This document shows, in pieces, positions 45,173 to 54,561 of a stretch of DNA of 64,000 nucleotides. The notes beneath the pieces are model-generated. The model did no database searches and had not been told where the DNA came from. It saw only the letters and a list, made by a program, of their open reading frames with translations. The stretch's first letter is position 1, and every line of letters starts with the position of its first letter. The stretch covers positions 1-64,000 of the forward strand of contig JBPJFZ010000013.1 of the NCBI GenBank assembly GCA_051208035.1. The letters run 5' to 3'. Both the position numbers and the translations under genes were made by a program. Source of the stretch: JACKOB01 sp024234575. GTDB lineage: Bacteria; Pseudomonadota; Gammaproteobacteria; Pseudomonadales; Oleiphilaceae.

Positions 45173-45775
45173 TCAGCGGCTGTTGATGCTGGTATCAGAC
45201 TGGGTTTGTATGTTACTCATGTAATAACTACCCCTGATCGCATTGCTGGAGTCACGGGCATTTTGCACCTGTACAAACTGAATCGAGGCACTTCCCTGTA
45301 AATTAAGGTTACCAGAGTTGTTGCTGGTGCTGTCATGCGTGCGTAATTTTGGTTCGAGAATGACCAATGTTTCGCCGTGGGATGTTTTGGAAGAGGTGGT
45401 CACGACGGTGTTGTGATCTTCTGCTTTAGGGTTACTTCCCTGCACGACTGGCTGGCGGCCATCGCTTTCGTTTTCTGCTCTATGTAGTCTATCGCTGTCT
45501 GACTGGGCGGCGGCGACTGATGTTTCCATGTCACGGGTTGGCTCTTCCAGGGTGATGTAATCATCTTCCCCTGCTGCGGTACTGCCATCAATGCCTAACA
45601 AGCGTTCAAGGGTTGCAGATTCAAGGGAGATGTCACTCATATCACTTTCAGTGAGAGGTTGTACTGCATGGCTGAAGCTGGCCAAAGTTAGTAGAGCGAC
45701 GCATGCATATCCTGTCAGGTGCAGGAATGGCGAGCGTTCACATGGATTGCCTGGCGTTGCACTGTTTCTTTTCAT
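45173..45775 (-). CDS. Secreted Ser/Asp/Thr-rich protein, unknown function
   Basis: A 200-aa protein when started at ATG 45775; the frame is open to 45871. A Sec signal peptide with a long basic n-region ends near SFSHA (residue 37). The mature N-terminus QPLTESDMSDIS resembles the L-(S/D)-x-x-(M/L)-S motif that begins many uncharacterised secreted gammaproteobacterial proteins. The rest is hydrophilic, low in hydrophobic residues, and ends with an Asn/Ser-rich stretch. No catalytic motif is visible. It is probably monocistronic. Confidence 0.55.
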   Translation of the reverse strand: MKRNSATPGNPCERSPFLHLTGYACVALLTLASFSHAVQPLTESDMSDISLESATLERLLGIDGSTAAGEDDYITLEEPTRDMETSVAAAQSDSDRLHRAENESDGRQPVVQGSNPKAEDHNTVVTTSSKTSHGETLVILEPKLRTHDSTSNNSGNLNLQGSASIQFVQVQNARDSSNAIRGSYYMSNIQTQSDTSINSR

Positions 45776-46404
45776 GACAGAAATTCCCCTGTGGCAAGCT
45801 GTTTTTTCAGTTGCCGGTTGGTAAGTGTTACGAAGTGTAACGGGCGCATTATAGGTAATATTGCAGGGCAAAAAAAGAACAAGTGTTCACGGTTTTGATA
45901 AATACTTCATCTTTTTGATTTATTAATGGTTGTGTCTCAATTGTCTTGGGGGTTGGCCGGGATAATGGCCGCGACAAGCATAGACTTTGGTCGTTGTTGG
46001 CCGCACTTGGCGTAAATCGCGTGCTAGACTGTGCGTTAAAAGTGCGCACAAGCCCCTCTGTGCTTTGAAGGGGATCTGCTTAGCGTATCCAAAATAGAAA
46101 AACGGACAAAAGACGATAATTGCTGTCGTTAGTCGGGCAAAAAGTGCTTTTGGCATCTAAACTAAATGCAATCGTTTAGTAGAAGTGCGGACACGAATGG
46201 CCTGACGCTCAAGTCTGTTGGCAGATTTTCGGAATAAATAAAACAATATCGCCATCAATGAATGGCAGCCGAACGTCAACAATGCCAGAAAATTACAAGT
46301 CGCTTGGGAACATACCTTATTAAGTCGTGATCCGACGAATCCGGGGCAAGTTGTGTCCGAATTCTGCTGATCAAATACTTTGCTTTGGCTCAGAGGAGAG
46401 CAAG
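45776..46404. other. 629-bp gene-free region upstream of aceE
   Basis: No reading frame here looks real. The region must hold the aceE promoter. A CTAAAC/GTTTAG inverted repeat (46158-46163 and 46175-46180, centres 17 bp apart) could be an operator. A pdhR-type repressor gene, frequent upstream of aceE, is absent, and I see no PdhR-like AATTGGT box. Confidence 0.5.
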
Positions 46405-49065
46405 ATGCACGAGGATGTTGACCCAATTGAAACCCAGGAATGGCTTGAATCCCTTGAATCCATTATGGAAAACGAGGGTATCGATCGAGCGGCCTATATA
46501 CTTTCGCGAATGGCAGAAAGGGCCACCCGTGAAGGCACCAAACTGCCATACTCCATGACAACCCCTTACCGAAACACCATCCCGCCAAAACTTGAAACCC
46601 GAATGCCGGGTGACTTGTTTATGGAGCGTCGCATTCGCTCGTTAATTCGTTGGAATGCGCTGGCGATGGTGCTACGAGCGAATAAAAGGCCGGGCGAGCT
46701 TGGTGGCCATATCTCTACTTTTTCTTCGATTGCGACGCTCTATGATGTGGGCTTTAACTATTTCTTTCATGCCGGCAATGAGCAGCGCAATAGCGACTTG
46801 ATTTATATTCAGGGCCATTCTGCGCCAGGTATCTATGCCAGATCCTTTTTGGAAGGCCGGATCAGCGAAGAACAGATGGATAATTACCGTAATGAGGTCG
46901 ACGGTAATGGTCTTCCATCCTATCCACACCCCTGGCTAATGCCGGATTACTGGCAATTCCCAACTGTCTCAATGGGGCTTGGACCTCTGCAGGCGATTTA
47001 TCAGGCGCACGTGATGAAATACCTTGATAGTCGCGAGCTGGTAAAAAAGGATGATCGTAAAGTTTGGTGTTATGTTGGGGATGGCGAATGTGACGAGCCA
47101 GAAACACTGGGCTCTATCTCTCTGGCTGGACGTGAAAAACTGGATAATCTTATTTTTGTTGTTAACTGCAATTTACAACGACTGGATGGGCCGGTGCGAG
47201 GTAATGGCAAGATTATTCAGGAGCTGGAAGGCGTCTTTCGCGGTGCGGGCTGGAACGTCATTAAAGTGGTTTGGGGGCGACTCTGGGATCCACTCTTCGA
47301 GAAAGACACCAACGGCGCTATGCAGCGTGTCATGGACGAGTTTGTGGATGGCGAAATGCAGAACTTTCGCAGTAATGGGCCAGCTTACACCCGCCAGCAT
47401 TTTTTTGGTAAGAACCCAGAAACCAAACGTCTGGTTGATTCATTAACCGATGAGGATATCTATCGCCTTAATCGTGGCGGTCACGACCCTTATAAAGTCT
47501 ATGCAGCCTACCATCAAGCGGTAAACCATAAAGGCCAGCCAACGGTTATTCTCGCCCACACCATTAAAGGCTATGGCTTTGGGCGTGCAGGTGAAGCGCA
47601 AAATACCACCCATTCACTGAAGAAGCTGGATATCGAAACGCTGAAAAAGTTTCGTGATCGTTTTGGTATTCCACTCGATGATAAAGAGCTGGCAGAGGTG
47701 CCGTATTATCGTCCGTCGCCAGACTCGCCCGAAGCGCTTTATATGAAGAAAAAGCGTGAGGCGCTAGGTGGTTTTTATCCCAAGCGTCGCAAAGACAGCC
47801 GCCCTCTGACAATACCCGCCCTGGACGTTTTTCAGGCGCATCTTGAAGGTTCGGCGGAGCGTGAAATTTCTACGACGATGGCGTTCGTCCGTATGTTGTC
47901 AACGCTGACCAAAGACAAACGCATTGGCAAGCGAATTGTGCCAATAGTGCCGGATGAAGCCCGTACCTTTGGTATGGAAGGCATGTTCCGGCAACTGGGG
48001 ATTTATACCTCGGAAGGGCAAAAGTACGTACCTAATGACCGTGAACAGGTAATGTACTATCGCGAAGACAAGCAGGGACAAATACTGGAAGAGGGTATTA
48101 ATGAAGCAGGGGCGATGTCTGCCTGGATTGCCTGCGGCACTTCCTACAGCAACAATGATTATCCGCTTATTCCTTTTTATACCTACTACTCGATGTTTGG
48201 TTTTCAGCGGGTGGGTGATCTTGCCTGGGCGGCGGGAGATATTCGCTGTCGTGGTTTCTTGCTGGGTGGTACTTCCGGGCGAACCACCCTTAATGGCGAA
48301 GGTCTGCAGCATCAGGATGGCCACAGCCACATACTCGCTGGCACGATTCCAAACTGCGTTTCTTATGATCCTGCCTATGCCTGTGAGTTGGCGGTAGTGA
48401 TTCAGGACGGTATGCGCCGTATGTATCAGGAAAACGAGAGCGTTTACTACTACATCACGCTGCTTAACGAAAACTATGTTCAGCCTGCCATGCGAGAAGG
48501 TGCTGCAGAAGGCATCATCAAAGGCATGTATCTGTTTGAAGAAATCCGCACCAAAAAGCCGGATGTGAAAATGCAGGTGCAATTACTGGGCAGTGGCGCC
48601 ATTTTAAATGAGGTGAGAGCGGCAGCTATTTTGTTGCGTGATGACTTTGGAATTTCGTCCGACGTTTGGAGTGTCACCAGCTTTAATGAGTTGGCCCGTG
48701 ACGGCATGCATACGCGGCGCTGGAATATGCTGCACCCGGATGAGCCGGTACGGGAGGCCTATGTCACTAAGTGCCTGAAGAATCAGCCTGGGCCGGTAAT
48801 AGCCTCCACTGATTACATCAAGCTCTATGGTGAGCAGATAAGGGCCTATGTACCCACAGATTATACGGTTCTGGGCACCGATGGCTTTGGCCGCAGCGAT
48901 ACCCGCAATAAACTGCGGCACTTCTTTGAAGTTGACCGTTACTATGTGACGGTGGCTGCTTTGGAAGGGCTGGCGTTGCGTGGGCAGGTTGAGCGTTCTC
49001 TCGTGGTTGAGGCGATGAGAAAGTACAACATTGATCGTAACTCGCCTAATCCGGCCACCATATAA
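46405..49065 (+). CDS. aceE: Pyruvate dehydrogenase E1 component (homodimeric type)
   Basis: An 886-aa thiamin-diphosphate enzyme that decarboxylates pyruvate and acetylates the lipoyl groups of AceF. Length matches E. coli AceE. The opening DPIETQEWLESLESIMENEG, the TPP/Mg motif GDGECDEPETLGSISLAGRE...VVNCN and the HTIKGYGFG segment are typical. The frame is open from 46327, but ATG 46405 has AGAGGAGAG directly upstream and gives the family N-terminus. aceF follows 10 nt later. No lpd is present nearby. Confidence 0.97.
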   Translation: MHEDVDPIETQEWLESLESIMENEGIDRAAYILSRMAERATREGTKLPYSMTTPYRNTIPPKLETRMPGDLFMERRIRSLIRWNALAMVLRANKRPGELGGHISTFSSIATLYDVGFNYFFHAGNEQRNSDLIYIQGHSAPGIYARSFLEGRISEEQMDNYRNEVDGNGLPSYPHPWLMPDYWQFPTVSMGLGPLQAIYQAHVMKYLDSRELVKKDDRKVWCYVGDGECDEPETLGSISLAGREKLDNLIFVVNCNLQRLDGPVRGNGKIIQELEGVFRGAGWNVIKVVWGRLWDPLFEKDTNGAMQRVMDEFVDGEMQNFRSNGPAYTRQHFFGKNPETKRLVDSLTDEDIYRLNRGGHDPYKVYAAYHQAVNHKGQPTVILAHTIKGYGFGRAGEAQNTTHSLKKLDIETLKKFRDRFGIPLDDKELAEVPYYRPSPDSPEALYMKKKREALGGFYPKRRKDSRPLTIPALDVFQAHLEGSAEREISTTMAFVRMLSTLTKDKRIGKRIVPIVPDEARTFGMEGMFRQLGIYTSEGQKYVPNDREQVMYYREDKQGQILEEGINEAGAMSAWIACGTSYSNNDYPLIPFYTYYSMFGFQRVGDLAWAAGDIRCRGFLLGGTSGRTTLNGEGLQHQDGHSHILAGTIPNCVSYDPAYACELAVVIQDGMRRMYQENESVYYYITLLNENYVQPAMREGAAEGIIKGMYLFEEIRTKKPDVKMQVQLLGSGAILNEVRAAAILLRDDFGISSDVWSVTSFNELARDGMHTRRWNMLHPDEPVREAYVTKCLKNQPGPVIASTDYIKLYGEQIRAYVPTDYTVLGTDGFGRSDTRNKLRHFFEVDRYYVTVAALEGLALRGQVERSLVVEAMRKYNIDRNSPNPATI

Positions 49066-49075
49066 GGAGCTGATG

Positions 49076-50710
49076 ATGAGCAAGATTGAAATCAAAGTTC
49101 CCGATTTGGGTGGTAGTGCGGATGTGGATGTTATCGAACTATGTGTCGCCCCTGGTGACCAGGTGGCGATTGATGATGCACTGATCGTGCTAGAAAGCGA
49201 TAAGGCGACAATGGAAATTCCCAGCACTGCTGCCGGAACCATTGTGGAATTCAAAGTCGCTGTTGGCGATAAAGTGTCGGAAGGGCATGTCATTCTGATA
49301 CTGGAGGCGGCAGAAACAGTGCCGGTAAAAGTCGCACCAGCTACTGCCGAGAGTGTGCCGGTGGAACCGGTAAAAGTTGAATCGAGGCCGGCTGTTGAAT
49401 CCAGGGGCGTTGCAGCACCGACGCAGCCGTCAGCCCCTGTGCTCAGCATTGTTAAAGTGCCCGACATTGGCTCTGACTCGGCCGTGGTAATCGAGCTATG
49501 CGTGAGTGTCGGTGACGTGGTTGCCGTCGACGAGTCCTTAGTGGTGCTGGAGTCAGACAAAGCGACAATGGAAGTGCCTTCCACTCTGGCAGGGAAAGTT
49601 ACCAGGGTTTTGTTGAAAGCAGGTGAAAAGGTTAGTGAAGGGGCGGATGTTGTAGAGCTTGAAGTTACTTCCTCTAACGTTGCCGCGACATCTAATGCTG
49701 AGGTGACACCACCGGCAGTGAATCCTCCGCCACAAAAAGTGCCAGAAGTTGCGAAAGCCGTCGCCGCGGCAGATACGGGCTCGGCTTACCATGTGAATGA
49801 AGCAGCAGGAAAGGTGCATGCTGGTCCTGCAGTGAGAAAACTGGCCCGAGAATTTGGCGTAGATTTAACCCAGGTCGTCGGCACGGCACCTAAAAACCGT
49901 ATCGTAAAAGAAGATGTGCAGGCGTATGTAAAAATGCGTATGCAGCAGTCGTCGCCGGTAGCCGCTGTAGGCAGTGGGATTCCTGCGGTGAAGTTGCCCG
50001 ATTTTAGCCAGTTTGGCGAAATCGACCGGCGGCCGATGTCGAAAATTGGCAAGATCACCGCCGAAAACATGCACCGAGCCTGGTTGAATGTGCCTCATGT
50101 TACCCAGTTTGAAGAAGCAGATATCACTGAGCTGGAAGCGTTTCGTAAAGGGCAAAAGGCGCTGGCGGATGCCAAAGGATTGCGGCTTACGCCCATGCCA
50201 TTTTTGCTGAAAGCCTGTGCTTATGCGCTGCAGGCAATGCCACAATTTAATGTTTCGCTTGATATGGAAACCAATGAAATTGTACAGAAGCACTATGTGC
50301 ATATCGGCATGGCTGTTGATACCCCGGATGGCCTGGTAGTGCCGGTTATTCGTGATGTTGATAAAAAGTCGCTGTGGGACCTGGCCCGGGAAACCACCGA
50401 TCTGGCGGCGAAAGCCAAAGACAAGAAGTTGATGCCGAAAGAAATGCAAGGCGGTTGTTTTACCATTTCCAGTCTTGGTAGTGTTGGCGGGACGGCATTT
50501 ACGCCTATCGTTAATACACCAGAGGTGGCTATTCTCGGGGTCTCCAAAGCCAGCATTAAGCCAGTGTATGATGGTAAGCAGTTTATGCCAAGATTGATGC
50601 TGCCGTTGTCACTGTCTTATGATCATCGCGCCGTAAATGGGGCCGATGGTGCGCGCTTTACAACAATGCTAAACACGTTGCTGAGTGATATCAGGAATAT
50701 GCTGTTGTAG
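49076..50710 (+). CDS. aceF: Dihydrolipoamide acetyltransferase (PDH E2)
   Basis: A 544-aa core subunit of pyruvate dehydrogenase. Two lipoyl domains are visible (about 1-75 and 120-195), each with the lipoylated Lys in LESDKATME. E. coli has three. A Pro/Ala/Val-rich linker leads to the peripheral subunit-binding domain (AGPAVRKLAREFGVDL, about 250-285). The catalytic domain ends with the DHRAVNG motif. Two in-frame ATGs occur at 49073 and 49076; the spacing from AGGAG favours 49076. It is the last gene of the operon. Confidence 0.96.
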   Translation: MSKIEIKVPDLGGSADVDVIELCVAPGDQVAIDDALIVLESDKATMEIPSTAAGTIVEFKVAVGDKVSEGHVILILEAAETVPVKVAPATAESVPVEPVKVESRPAVESRGVAAPTQPSAPVLSIVKVPDIGSDSAVVIELCVSVGDVVAVDESLVVLESDKATMEVPSTLAGKVTRVLLKAGEKVSEGADVVELEVTSSNVAATSNAEVTPPAVNPPPQKVPEVAKAVAAADTGSAYHVNEAAGKVHAGPAVRKLAREFGVDLTQVVGTAPKNRIVKEDVQAYVKMRMQQSSPVAAVGSGIPAVKLPDFSQFGEIDRRPMSKIGKITAENMHRAWLNVPHVTQFEEADITELEAFRKGQKALADAKGLRLTPMPFLLKACAYALQAMPQFNVSLDMETNEIVQKHYVHIGMAVDTPDGLVVPVIRDVDKKSLWDLARETTDLAAKAKDKKLMPKEMQGGCFTISSLGSVGGTAFTPIVNTPEVAILGVSKASIKPVYDGKQFMPRLMLPLSLSYDHRAVNGADGARFTTMLNTLLSDIRNMLL

Positions 50711-50770
50711 GCAGAAAAGGCTCTTCCTGTGCACTGCTGATATTATTGCAGTAGGGGCAGGATGAGCCTG

Positions 50771-51631
50771 TTAGTGTGATTGACTGGCGTTTGCAGAGGT
50801 ATAAGGCTCTGGCAATGGCGTCGTCAGGTCTTCTGTAACGGGGATGTGGTCAAACTGGCCATTGCGCAAAAATGCAATGATCTGGTTTTGCACATCATCC
50901 CGGTAACGCATCATCGCATGCCCGGTGTTGATCAGCACAAAGTCATCCATCCCCTCTAAAACCATACTCTCGACTGACACCATGCCGTCATTCGGCGCTG
51001 GCAACCAGGATTGTGGCCAAAGGCTCCATTCACGATAGCCCGCAATCACTCCTGTTGGCTCAGGTATTTCGGATAGTTCCGGTACGATACCATTATCGTC
51101 TGAGTGCAGCGTTGCCGCCGCCGTGCCTACAAAAAAATGAAACCAGCTATGTTCGTGTAGCCACATACTTAGCTCTGAGCCCCGGTTGGGAGGGCTTAGC
51201 ATCACCAGCTTCCCTCCCTCAGGCAGTCGATTATTCTGCAAGTAAGCACGCGCAACTATCCCCCCCATTGAGTGGGTTACGATATGGGTTTTATCACTTA
51301 GCGAACGGCACTCGCTGATGGCAGGGCCAACGTAGTCATCTGCAATGGTTTCGATGGGTAAGGATGTTGAGGGGTAGCTGATATTAACCGTCTGGTAGCC
51401 CGCTTCATTTAACGAGTTTTCGATGCTGCGCATCGCGAAAGCACTTCGCCAAAGACCGTGGATAAGTACGACACAATCGCCCAAGGCGCTGTGTGCTACT
51501 GGCAGGCTGGTGTGGTTTTGGTCTTCATCAATGTTTTGCTCTTGCGAAGCGCAAGCCGATAATAGTGCGGCAGTGATAAAACTGGCCAGCAATGTATGCG
51601 CTAAGGTGCGATAGTGTTTAATAGCCTGCAT
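50771..51631 (-). CDS. Lipoprotein triacylglycerol lipase-like alpha/beta hydrolase
   Basis: A 286-aa predicted envelope lipoprotein with lipobox LLSAC (Cys27) when started at ATG 51631. The hydrolase fold shows an oxyanion LIHGLWRS segment and the nucleophile motif THSMGG (Ser121). The acid and His are probably in NDGMVSVESM and NTGHAMM. It resembles the EstA/LipA-like lipase group acting on acyl esters. It converges on aceF and is downstream of, but not evidently co-transcribed with, the binding-protein gene. Confidence 0.82.
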   Translation of the reverse strand: MQAIKHYRTLAHTLLASFITAALLSACASQEQNIDEDQNHTSLPVAHSALGDCVVLIHGLWRSAFAMRSIENSLNEAGYQTVNISYPSTSLPIETIADDYVGPAISECRSLSDKTHIVTHSMGGIVARAYLQNNRLPEGGKLVMLSPPNRGSELSMWLHEHSWFHFFVGTAAATLHSDDNGIVPELSEIPEPTGVIAGYREWSLWPQSWLPAPNDGMVSVESMVLEGMDDFVLINTGHAMMRYRDDVQNQIIAFLRNGQFDHIPVTEDLTTPLPEPYTSANASQSH

Positions 51632-51803
51632 AAAGATATTTAATACCCAATAAAAAACTGTCAACAACTATGGATATGCAGGCATTTTTTTGGGATTCAA
51701 TGTGCGGTTTTTAGTTTAGGTAGAACATGTTGCAGAGAGCCCTAAACCTGGTTGGCTGATTGATCGTTGCTCAGGCCATTAGTTGAGGGCTTTCTGTGTA
51801 TTT

Positions 51804-52553
51804 TTAGAAAAACTCCCGCATAATTTTTTCTACATCGATTTGTTTGATGCCTTCGTTGAAGCTGGTAGCCAGTTTCTGGCCGCGACTTCCTTTTTTGAAG
51901 CAGATATAGAGCTGCTTGTCTTCTAAAACGTTATCGTTGAAAGTTATCTTCCCTGCACTGGATTTGAGGCTGGGGTCGGTTTTTAGCAAATAGGCTAAAA
52001 CGTTTTTATCAATGACGGCAAGGTCTAATCTACCTGAGCCAAGTTTAAGCAAATTTTTAACATCGTCGCTGGCGGCGCTGGTTTGCAGTAGTCCTTTGGC
52101 GGTCATATCGTCAAACTCGGCGGTATTAACGTAGCCGCTCACAATACCAATTTTATACTTTTTTAAATCATCCATATTTGCCCAGCTAATGTTGGCATTA
52201 GCTGCTTGGGCAAAACCAAGAGGGCCAGAACCCATTGGTTCAGACAAAATAAAGTCAGCCTTCAGTTCTTCTGCATAATATTCGGGGAAGTAGCCATCGT
52301 AATTAGCGTCTTCTTTGGCAAGGTGCACAGCGCGTTTCCAGGGATAAAATTCCACTTTCAAGTCATAACCGACGGCAGCGAAGGCGGCTTTAGCGACGGC
52401 CACGCTGGCGCCCTGAGAGGCGAGCGATTCACTGGTATAGGGGGGCCAGTCAAGGGAGGTCAGTGTTACTTTTTCTGCCGCAGTAATACTGTTTGATAGT
52501 GCCAAACCGCCAAAAACCATAATGCTGGTGGTGAGACGAGTGAGTAATTTCAT
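51804..52553 (-). CDS. Orphan periplasmic solute-binding protein (SBP_bac_3)
   Basis: A 249-aa protein with a signal peptide ending at about residue 26 (NSITAA). Family features are the WPPYTSESL opening and the RAVHLAKEDANYDGYFPEYY and DLAVIDKNVLAYLL segments, typical of amino-acid-type binding proteins that lack a dedicated ABC permease. It starts 18 nt after the chemoreceptor stop codon, on the same strand, so the two are almost certainly co-transcribed. A likely role is to present a ligand to the receptor. The ligand is unknown. Confidence 0.82.
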   Translation of the reverse strand: MKLLTRLTTSIMVFGGLALSNSITAAEKVTLTSLDWPPYTSESLASQGASVAVAKAAFAAVGYDLKVEFYPWKRAVHLAKEDANYDGYFPEYYAEELKADFILSEPMGSGPLGFAQAANANISWANMDDLKKYKIGIVSGYVNTAEFDDMTAKGLLQTSAASDDVKNLLKLGSGRLDLAVIDKNVLAYLLKTDPSLKSSAGKITFNDNVLEDKQLYICFKKGSRGQKLATSFNEGIKQIDVEKIMREFF

Positions 52554-52571
52554 AGCTGGGTTCCTTATTAT

Positions 52572-54323
52572 TTATACGTGTTTAAACTGTGAAATCAGGG
52601 CGTTTAACTGACTAACCAGTGCCGCTAATTCTTCACTGGAGGTATGGGTATGTTTCGCTGCATCGGCCACCTCGCTGGTCAGATGACTGATAGTGACAAT
52701 GCTTTTATCTATGCTTTCTGCGGCGGCTGCCTGTTCTTCTGTGGCGTGGGATATCTGCTGGCTGGTTTGGTGAATAGCGTTTACCGAGGCCAGTATGGTG
52801 GTAATGGCGGATTGTGTTTTGCCAGACTGTTCAATGGTATCGCCAGCTTTGGTGTTGCTCGAGTCGATATGCGAAACCGCTTTTTTGGCACCGGTTTGCA
52901 AGGCTTCAATCATGCGTTGAATTTCAGTAGTTGAGTCGCCGGTTCTTTGGGCCAGCGATCTCACTTCATCTGCAACAACGGCAAAGCCTCTGCCCTGTTC
53001 ACCGGCTCGTGCCGCTTCAATAGCGGCATTCAGTGCCAGTAGATTGGTTTGTTCGGAAATGGCGCGAATAACGTCCAGTACCGAGCCAATCTCTTCCGAG
53101 TTTTTTGCGAGGGTCTGGATCACGTCGCGACTTTGCTGGATGTCGTCTGTAAGTGTTTTGATGGCGACCAGGGTGGCGGCCAGTACTGACTCACCTTCAT
53201 TGCAGGCGGCTTGGGCTTCCGTCACTTGTTGCACCGCTTCATCGGTGTTCTGATTAATGCCTTTTACGGTCACCGCCATTTCTGTTGTTGCAGTGGCAAC
53301 CAGTTCGGTCTCCTGGCGCAACCTGTCGCTATTGGCATTGGTCTTTTCGCTGATCACCGCGCTCTCTTCGGCGGCATGGGAGAGGCTGTCTGTCGCCTGA
53401 TGCACATTACCAATGATGCTGCTAAATTTGGCTACCATCGAGTTAAACGCTGTGCCAATGGCGCCAACTTCATCATTGCCGGTGTAATTCACGCGGCGTG
53501 TCAGGTCATTGTTTTGCTCGATACTTTCGATTACCGACTGCAGGCGCTTGATAGGGCGAACAATTGATCTGGCAAGCAGGTAGCCCACTACCAGGCTGAT
53601 AATAATCGCCGCAAAGGTAATGCTGTAAAGGGCCGTTTGCAGGCTGTCGGTTTGCTGCACGACCACCTCGCTTGAGGACAGTACTTCGGCGGCAGCCTTT
53701 TCGACTTTATTACTGGCTTCACGAACGCCTTTGCCTGCGTCTTTTGTGTGTTCGGCGGCTTGTTCAAGAATGGTTTGAAACATCGCGCTCATCGAGTTGC
53801 TGACAGAGCTGGCCTGGGAAACTGTATTGGCAATCTTCTTTTGAGAGTCACCGTTTTGGGTTTGATCAATGGCCTTCTTTATCGCCGAGTTGAAATCTGA
53901 GAGATATATCAATACAACATCGCCAGCCTCACCTAATTCTGCGTCGACCTTAGTGATTTCAGATATTCTTTCTTTCAGATTTTTCTCTGCAGTGTCGGCA
54001 TTTTTAATTGATTGGCTGTCGGTGGTAATGACCGACTCATAACGCCAGAACAGGTATTGGGAATAAAGGCTATAAGCATCTTGCGTTAAGCTTTGCAGGT
54101 GCGAGATTTTCTCTTGCTGACTGATGAGTTTGTTTTGTTCACCAATAGCACTGTATTGGTTTTGTATAAAGGCTCCCTGACCATCAATTTTTGCACTCAT
54201 CGCATTGATTTGTTTAGCAATATACAGCATCGAAAATGCCAATATCAGAACAAAGCAGGCGCTCATTAAAAGTGCCCGATGAAATATGGTCAGTGAACCC
54301 CTTTTTTTGGTGCTCGAAGACAT
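52572..54323 (-). CDS. Methyl-accepting chemotaxis protein
   Basis: A 583-aa transmembrane chemoreceptor. TM1 is at about 16-36. A mainly helical periplasmic domain of about 195 residues follows, with no recognised dCache/PAS signature. TM2 (about 233-252) and a HAMP domain (RSIVRPIKRLQSVIESIEQNNDL) lead to the signalling domain, whose hairpin tip is EQTNLLALNAAIEAARAGEQGRGFAVVADEVR. ATG 54323 is chosen; the frame is open to 54437. It forms a dicistron with the orphan binding protein and diverges from the iadA-like gene. Confidence 0.93.
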   Translation of the reverse strand: MSSSTKKRGSLTIFHRALLMSACFVLILAFSMLYIAKQINAMSAKIDGQGAFIQNQYSAIGEQNKLISQQEKISHLQSLTQDAYSLYSQYLFWRYESVITTDSQSIKNADTAEKNLKERISEITKVDAELGEAGDVVLIYLSDFNSAIKKAIDQTQNGDSQKKIANTVSQASSVSNSMSAMFQTILEQAAEHTKDAGKGVREASNKVEKAAAEVLSSSEVVVQQTDSLQTALYSITFAAIIISLVVGYLLARSIVRPIKRLQSVIESIEQNNDLTRRVNYTGNDEVGAIGTAFNSMVAKFSSIIGNVHQATDSLSHAAEESAVISEKTNANSDRLRQETELVATATTEMAVTVKGINQNTDEAVQQVTEAQAACNEGESVLAATLVAIKTLTDDIQQSRDVIQTLAKNSEEIGSVLDVIRAISEQTNLLALNAAIEAARAGEQGRGFAVVADEVRSLAQRTGDSTTEIQRMIEALQTGAKKAVSHIDSSNTKAGDTIEQSGKTQSAITTILASVNAIHQTSQQISHATEEQAAAAESIDKSIVTISHLTSEVADAAKHTHTSSEELAALVSQLNALISQFKHV

Positions 54324-54561
54324 GTGCTGATTCCTCGTGCAAGTGCGATGCACTCGATTTCTATAGTTACAGTTCAGAATATACAGATGGACAATAAACA
54401 TACAAAAAGTGGGTGCATAAAACTGGCTGTTTTCCAACCAGCTAAAGCTGAACTACTATTTAAAAGCGAATTCATTTACTACTTCGTGCTGTACGCAGGC
54501 GAGGCGTGTTGTTTATGACGAGGTAGTAGCAATCAGTGCAAGTAAACTATGGCTAACGACT

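Noticed and set aside
47899..48582. Minus-strand frame (227 aa) antisense to aceE
   Set aside because: It mirrors the codon pattern of aceE and shows no family features.
48604..49584. Long minus-strand frame (326 aa) antisense to aceE/aceF
   Set aside because: It lies opposite clearly conserved coding sequence, is Thr/Ser-rich low complexity, and has no ribosome-binding site or known domain.
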